Shown here: positions 60,831 to 64,000 of the stretch, piece by piece
Layout: each line of letters opens with the position of its first letter
Numbering within the stretch: the first letter of the stretch is position 1
From: CAWEQW01 sp963811365
GTDB taxonomy: Bacteria > Actinomycetota > Actinomycetes > Propionibacteriales > Nocardioidaceae
Assembly: GCA_963811365.1 (NCBI GenBank)
Contig: CAWEQW010000002.1
Location: forward strand, 62,001-126,000
DNA length: 64,000 nt
Direction of reading: 5' to 3'
Program-made: the position numbers and the translations under genes
Notes under the pieces: model-generated
Databases searched by the model: none
What the model was told of the DNA's origin: nothing
Seen by the model: the letters and a program-made list of their open reading frames with translations, nothing else

Positions 60831-61198
60831 CGCTGGTCCTGGTCCTGCTCGGTGGGGCGATCGGGGCTCCGCTGCGCTACCTGACCGACCTGCTCGTGCA
60901 GGCCCGCCATGACAGCGTGCTGCCGTGGGGGACCCTGACGGTGAACGTGGCCGGGTCGTTCCTGCTGGGTGGCGTGGCCAGTGCCGTGGCCAACCTCGGC
61001 GCGCCGACCTGGCTGCTCACCCTGGCCGGCACGGGGTTCTGCGGGGCGCTGACCACGTTCTCCACCTTCGGGTTCGAGACGGTCCGGCTGGTCGAGGAGG
61101 GCTCGCGGCTCGAGGCGCTGCTGAACGTGTCCCTCGGTCTGGCGGCCGGACTGCTCGCCTGTGCCGGCGGCTGGGCACTCGTCGGGGGACTGGCGTGA
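60827..61198 (+). CDS. crcB: CrcB/Fluc-type fluoride channel, second copy
   Basis: 123 residues, the standard size, with four helices: GGAIGAPLRYL, TLTVNVAGSFLLGG with the pore Asn, and GTGFCGALTTFSTFGFE, the phenylalanine box. It is shorter than and well diverged from the first copy, as expected of subunits of a heterodimeric channel. Its ATG overlaps the DUF190 stop. The enolase gene follows after 120 bases. Confidence 0.92.
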   Translation: MTLVLVLLGGAIGAPLRYLTDLLVQARHDSVLPWGTLTVNVAGSFLLGGVASAVANLGAPTWLLTLAGTGFCGALTTFSTFGFETVRLVEEGSRLEALLNVSLGLAAGLLACAGGWALVGGLA

Positions 61199-61318
61199 CC
61201 GATCCGCCTCCGCCGGCACGAGAGGACGTCGGGCCCTACAGATCGGCTCCGGACCGGACGAGTCACGACCCGGCCCGTGCCCCGCACCGTCAGCAGAGAA
61301 CCCGAGAGGACCTGTGAG

Positions 61319-62578
61319 ATGAGCATCGAGATCGCCTCCCTCCGCGCGCTGGAGATCCTGGACTCGCGCGGCCGCCCGACCCTGTCGGTGACCGTGCACA
61401 CCGAGGACGGCTCCACGCACCGCGCGGGCGTGCCGTCCGGAGCGTCCACCGGCTCCGGGGAAGCCGTCGAGCTCCGCGACGGCGGCAGCATCAGGTACGG
61501 CGGGAAGGGCACCCGCGCCGCGGTGGGGAACGTGAACGGGCCGGTCAACGAGGCGCTCTCGGGACGCTCGTTCGCAGACCTCGGAGAGGTCGACCGGATG
61601 CTGGCCGCCCTCGACGGGACCCCGAACAAGTCCGGGCTCGGCGCCAACGCGATCGTCGGGGTGTCGATGGCTTCGGCGCGTGCGTTCGCCGCAGCCGCAG
61701 GAGTGCCCCTCTGGCGGTACCTGGCCCCGGCCGGGGTGGCGCCGGCCCTCCCGGTGCCGCACTTCAACGTGGTCAACGGCGGCGCGCACGCCCCGAACAG
61801 CCTCGACTTCCAGGAGTTCATGCTCGCCCCGCTCGGTGCGCCCAGCCTCCCGGAGGCGGTCCGGGCCGGCGCCGAGGTCTACGCGGCGCTGAAGGCGCGG
61901 CTCGCCGGCGCGGGATACGCCACCGGTCTGGGGGACGAAGGCGGTTTCGCGCCCGACATCGCCCGCCCGGAGGACGTGCTGGACACCCTGGTCGGCGCCA
62001 TCAAGGACGCCGGGTACACACCGGGACGCGGCGGTATCGCGGTCGCTCTGGACCCGGCCGCCAGCGAGTTCTACCGCGACGGCACCTACCACGTCGGTGG
62101 CCAGACCCTGTCGAGCTCCGACATGGTCGGCTACTACGTCGAGCTGGTGGGTCGCTTCCCGATCTGGAGCATCGAGGACGGCCTGGCCGAGGACGACTGG
62201 GAGGGGTGGACCGCCCTCACCGAGAGGCTCGGCGCGAAGATCCAGCTCGTCGGTGACGACAACTTCGTGACCAACCCCGCCATCATCAAGGACGCGGTCA
62301 GCCGTGGAGTGGCGAACGCCGCGCTGATCAAGGTCAACCAGATCGGCAGCGTGACCGAGACCCTCGACGCCTTGGCGGTCTGCCGCGACGCGGGCTACGC
62401 AGCGATGGTCTCGCACCGCTCGGGCGAGACCGAGGACTCCTTCATCGCCGACCTCGCCGTCGGATCCGGCTGCGGGCAGCTGAAGTCCGGTGCGCCGGCG
62501 CGCGGCGAGCGGGTCGCCAAGTACAACAGGCTCCTGGAGATCGACGATGCGGAGCCGGGGATGCGGTACGGGGTCTAG
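61319..62578 (+). CDS. eno: Enolase paralogue of the fluoride locus
   Basis: 419 residues, slightly shorter than housekeeping enolase (about 425-430). Key parts are present: SGASTGSGEAVELRD, the catalytic GDEGGFAPDI, the Mg ligands in VALDPAASEFY, WSIEDGLAEDDW and LVGDDNF, the catalytic Lys in LIKVNQIGS and SHRSGETED. The usual GGAHADNNVDIQEFM is GGAHAPNSLDFQEFM, marking a separate subgroup. Enolase is inhibited by fluoride with phosphate; an extra copy beside crcB probably supplies a more tolerant or more abundant enzyme. GAGAGGA precedes ATG 61319. Confidence 0.9.
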   Translation: MSIEIASLRALEILDSRGRPTLSVTVHTEDGSTHRAGVPSGASTGSGEAVELRDGGSIRYGGKGTRAAVGNVNGPVNEALSGRSFADLGEVDRMLAALDGTPNKSGLGANAIVGVSMASARAFAAAAGVPLWRYLAPAGVAPALPVPHFNVVNGGAHAPNSLDFQEFMLAPLGAPSLPEAVRAGAEVYAALKARLAGAGYATGLGDEGGFAPDIARPEDVLDTLVGAIKDAGYTPGRGGIAVALDPAASEFYRDGTYHVGGQTLSSSDMVGYYVELVGRFPIWSIEDGLAEDDWEGWTALTERLGAKIQLVGDDNFVTNPAIIKDAVSRGVANAALIKVNQIGSVTETLDALAVCRDAGYAAMVSHRSGETEDSFIADLAVGSGCGQLKSGAPARGERVAKYNRLLEIDDAEPGMRYGV

Positions 62579-62584
62579 TACCTC

Positions 62585-63889
62585 GTGCTCCATCATGCGG
62601 ACGTCGCCGTCGTGGGCGCCGGTGTCATCGGCTGCTCCGTCGCCCTCGAGCTGGCCCGCCGGGGCCGTGCCGTCGTCGTGGTCGACAAGGCCGGAGGGGT
62701 CGGCCACGGGTCAACCAGCGCCTCGAGCGCGATCGTGCGATTCAACTACTCGACCTACGCGGGCGTGGCACTCGCCTGGGAGTCGCTGCACGGGTGGCGC
62801 GACTGGCGTGCCCACCTCGGCCACGACGACCCGGACGGTCTCGCCCGCTTCCACCGCACCGGTCTGGTCGTGCTCACCGATGGCGCCTCCACGCACGCCG
62901 GCGCGGGTGCGCTGTTCGACCGCGTCGGCGTGCCCTGGCAGAGCTGGTCGCCGGCCGACGTACGGCGTCACCTGCCGGCGCTCGACGCGGGCGCCTACGG
63001 GCCGCCGAAGCCGGTCGGGTCGCCCGAGTTCGAGGCGCCGGCCTCCGGCGAGGTGCACGGTGTCTTCACGCCCGACGCCGGCTACGTCGACGACGCCGCC
63101 CTGGCCGCACACAACCTCGCGGCCGCGGCCCGACGGCATGCTGCGCGCTTCCTGCTGCGCCGGCGGGTGACCTCCCTGGACCGGGCCGGGCACGGCTGGC
63201 GGGTCGCGACCGCAGAGGGCGACGCGATCGCCACCGACGTGGTGGTGAACGCCGCGGGGCCCTGGTCGTCGGCGGTGAACCGGATGGCAGGGGTGGGCGC
63301 CGACGCGACGATCTCCACCAGACCGCTGCGGCAGGAGGTGCACCAGGTGCGCGCTCCGTCGGCGTTCAGCTCCGACTCCGCACCGGGTGCGATCCTGGCC
63401 GACCTCGACCTCGGCACCTACATCCGGCCGGCCGGCGGCGACAGCCTGCTGGTGGGCGGCACCGAGCCGGAGTGCGATCCGCTGGAGTGGGTCGACGACC
63501 CGGACGCCGCGGACCCGCGCCCGACCATGGAGCGGTTCACCGCCCAGGTGACGCGCGCCGCCCGCCGGCTGCCCGACCTGCGGGTCCCGAACCGTCCGCT
63601 CGGCCTTTCGGGCACCTATGACGTCTCTGACGACTGGGCCCCGGTCTACGACCGGACCGACCGGTCCGGCTTCTACGTGGCAATCGGCACCAGCGGCAAC
63701 CAGTTCAAGAACGCGCCGCTGGTCGGCACGCTGATGGCCGAGCTGGTGGCTGCGGTCGAGAGCGGCCACGACCACGACGCCAGCCCGCTGCAGGTGACGT
63801 TGCCGCGGACCGGGAACAGCCTCTCGCTCGGGGCGTTCTCGCGTCGCCGGGCCGTGCCGAAGGACGGACCCAGGTCGGTGATGGGCTGA
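62585..63889 (+). CDS. FAD-dependent amine/amino-acid oxidoreductase (DAO family)
   Basis: 434 residues. The FAD-binding Rossmann motif is at the very start, VAVVGAGVIGCSVALELARR, followed by GHGSTSASSAIVRFNYSTYA, and the C-terminal GFYVAIGTSGNQFKNAPLVG of sarcosine/glycine oxidase-like flavoenzymes. It oxidises an amine or N-methyl amino acid or transfers electrons to a partner. It follows enolase by six bases, so it may be a co-transcribed rider of the fluoride operon; no functional link is known. The chain has a basic end beyond the fold. Confidence 0.87.
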   Translation: MLHHADVAVVGAGVIGCSVALELARRGRAVVVVDKAGGVGHGSTSASSAIVRFNYSTYAGVALAWESLHGWRDWRAHLGHDDPDGLARFHRTGLVVLTDGASTHAGAGALFDRVGVPWQSWSPADVRRHLPALDAGAYGPPKPVGSPEFEAPASGEVHGVFTPDAGYVDDAALAAHNLAAAARRHAARFLLRRRVTSLDRAGHGWRVATAEGDAIATDVVVNAAGPWSSAVNRMAGVGADATISTRPLRQEVHQVRAPSAFSSDSAPGAILADLDLGTYIRPAGGDSLLVGGTEPECDPLEWVDDPDAADPRPTMERFTAQVTRAARRLPDLRVPNRPLGLSGTYDVSDDWAPVYDRTDRSGFYVAIGTSGNQFKNAPLVGTLMAELVAAVESGHDHDASPLQVTLPRTGNSLSLGAFSRRRAVPKDGPRSVMG

Positions 63890-64000
63890 CCCCCGCCCCC
63901 GCGGGACAGGGCTGTCCGAACCGCTCGGGACCGCCCGACCCGTCCGGCCCACTCGGCCGACAGTCGACTCCCGAGGTCTCCGGGACCGGCGCGTCGACCT

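Noticed and set aside
1..64000. Biosynthetic gene cluster or defence system
   Set aside because: No core synthase, restriction, retron, toxin-antitoxin pair or other known defence gene was found. Methyltransferases, GNATs and VOC genes here are scattered single genes.

Overview
The window looks like chromosomal DNA of a high-GC Gram-positive actinobacterium, most like the Nocardioidaceae and relatives. The grounds are the extreme GC bias, frequent GTG starts, many 4-base GTGA/ATGA gene overlaps, several starts with a TANNNT box about 6 bases upstream and no Shine-Dalgarno (leaderless style), and an ABC sugar importer without its own ATPase. No rRNA, tRNA, CRISPR array or intact prophage was seen.

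Layout. 0-10 kb: end of an aldo/keto reductase, a small zinc-ribbon protein, a hybrid histidine kinase with two receiver domains, an ACS-type MFS carrier coupled to a D-2-hydroxyacid dehydrogenase, a HhH-GPD glycosylase-like protein, and a membrane protein-kinase-NarL regulator operon. 9.5-18 kb: a broken metallo-beta-lactamase fold gene, a broken L-arabinose isomerase (araA), a LuxR/AfsR-like ATPase regulator, a methyltransferase, an MFS efflux operon, and a fused relic of a LacI regulator and a GH127 beta-L-arabinofuranosidase. 18-28 kb: a sugar locus made of a GH4 glycosidase, a DeoR repressor, and the divergent operon SBP-permease-permease-GH4-ROK kinase-SIS isomerase-class II aldolase. 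28-34 kb: a PEP mutase/isocitrate lyase-like enzyme, a membrane protein-YtrA-type GntR operon, stress-type single genes, and an ArsR-VOC operon with a well-defined promoter-operator. 34-48 kb: a secreted GH30 glycosidase, then many short metabolic, VOC, GNAT and hydrolase genes interleaved with broken genes. 48-58 kb: an IS1182-like transposase relic, a frameshifted secreted GH3 enzyme opposite a ROK regulator, a lactate-racemase-like larA gene, a fused relic of two L-fucose-pathway-like genes, and an FAD oxidoreductase opposite a LysR regulator. 59-62.6 kb: a fluoride-response locus with a truncated pyrophosphatase gene, a crcB-type riboswitch, a 40-residue leader ORF, crcB, a DUF190 gene, a second crcB and an enolase paralogue. 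The window ends with an FAD-dependent amine/amino-acid oxidoreductase.

How the genes work together. The 20.8-28.0 kb operon reads as one catabolic unit: capture and import of an oligosaccharide, NAD-dependent hydrolysis by GH4, phosphorylation (ROK), isomerisation (SIS) and aldol cleavage, under DeoR control. The fluoride locus combines export (two CrcB) with a replacement copy of a fluoride-sensitive enzyme (enolase), while a second classical target, pyrophosphatase, is present only as a 5'-truncated piece.

The most striking overall property is the number of disrupted genes, about sixteen in 64 kb. Many keep both ends or keep fused halves of neighbouring genes while the middle is gone. This could be true reductive decay of sugar-use loci or partly sequencing/assembly error; reads would decide. 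The two strongest single observations are the fluoride riboswitch with a visible alternative hairpin that captures part of the ribosome binding site, and the decayed arabinose and fucose gene sets beside living sugar genes.
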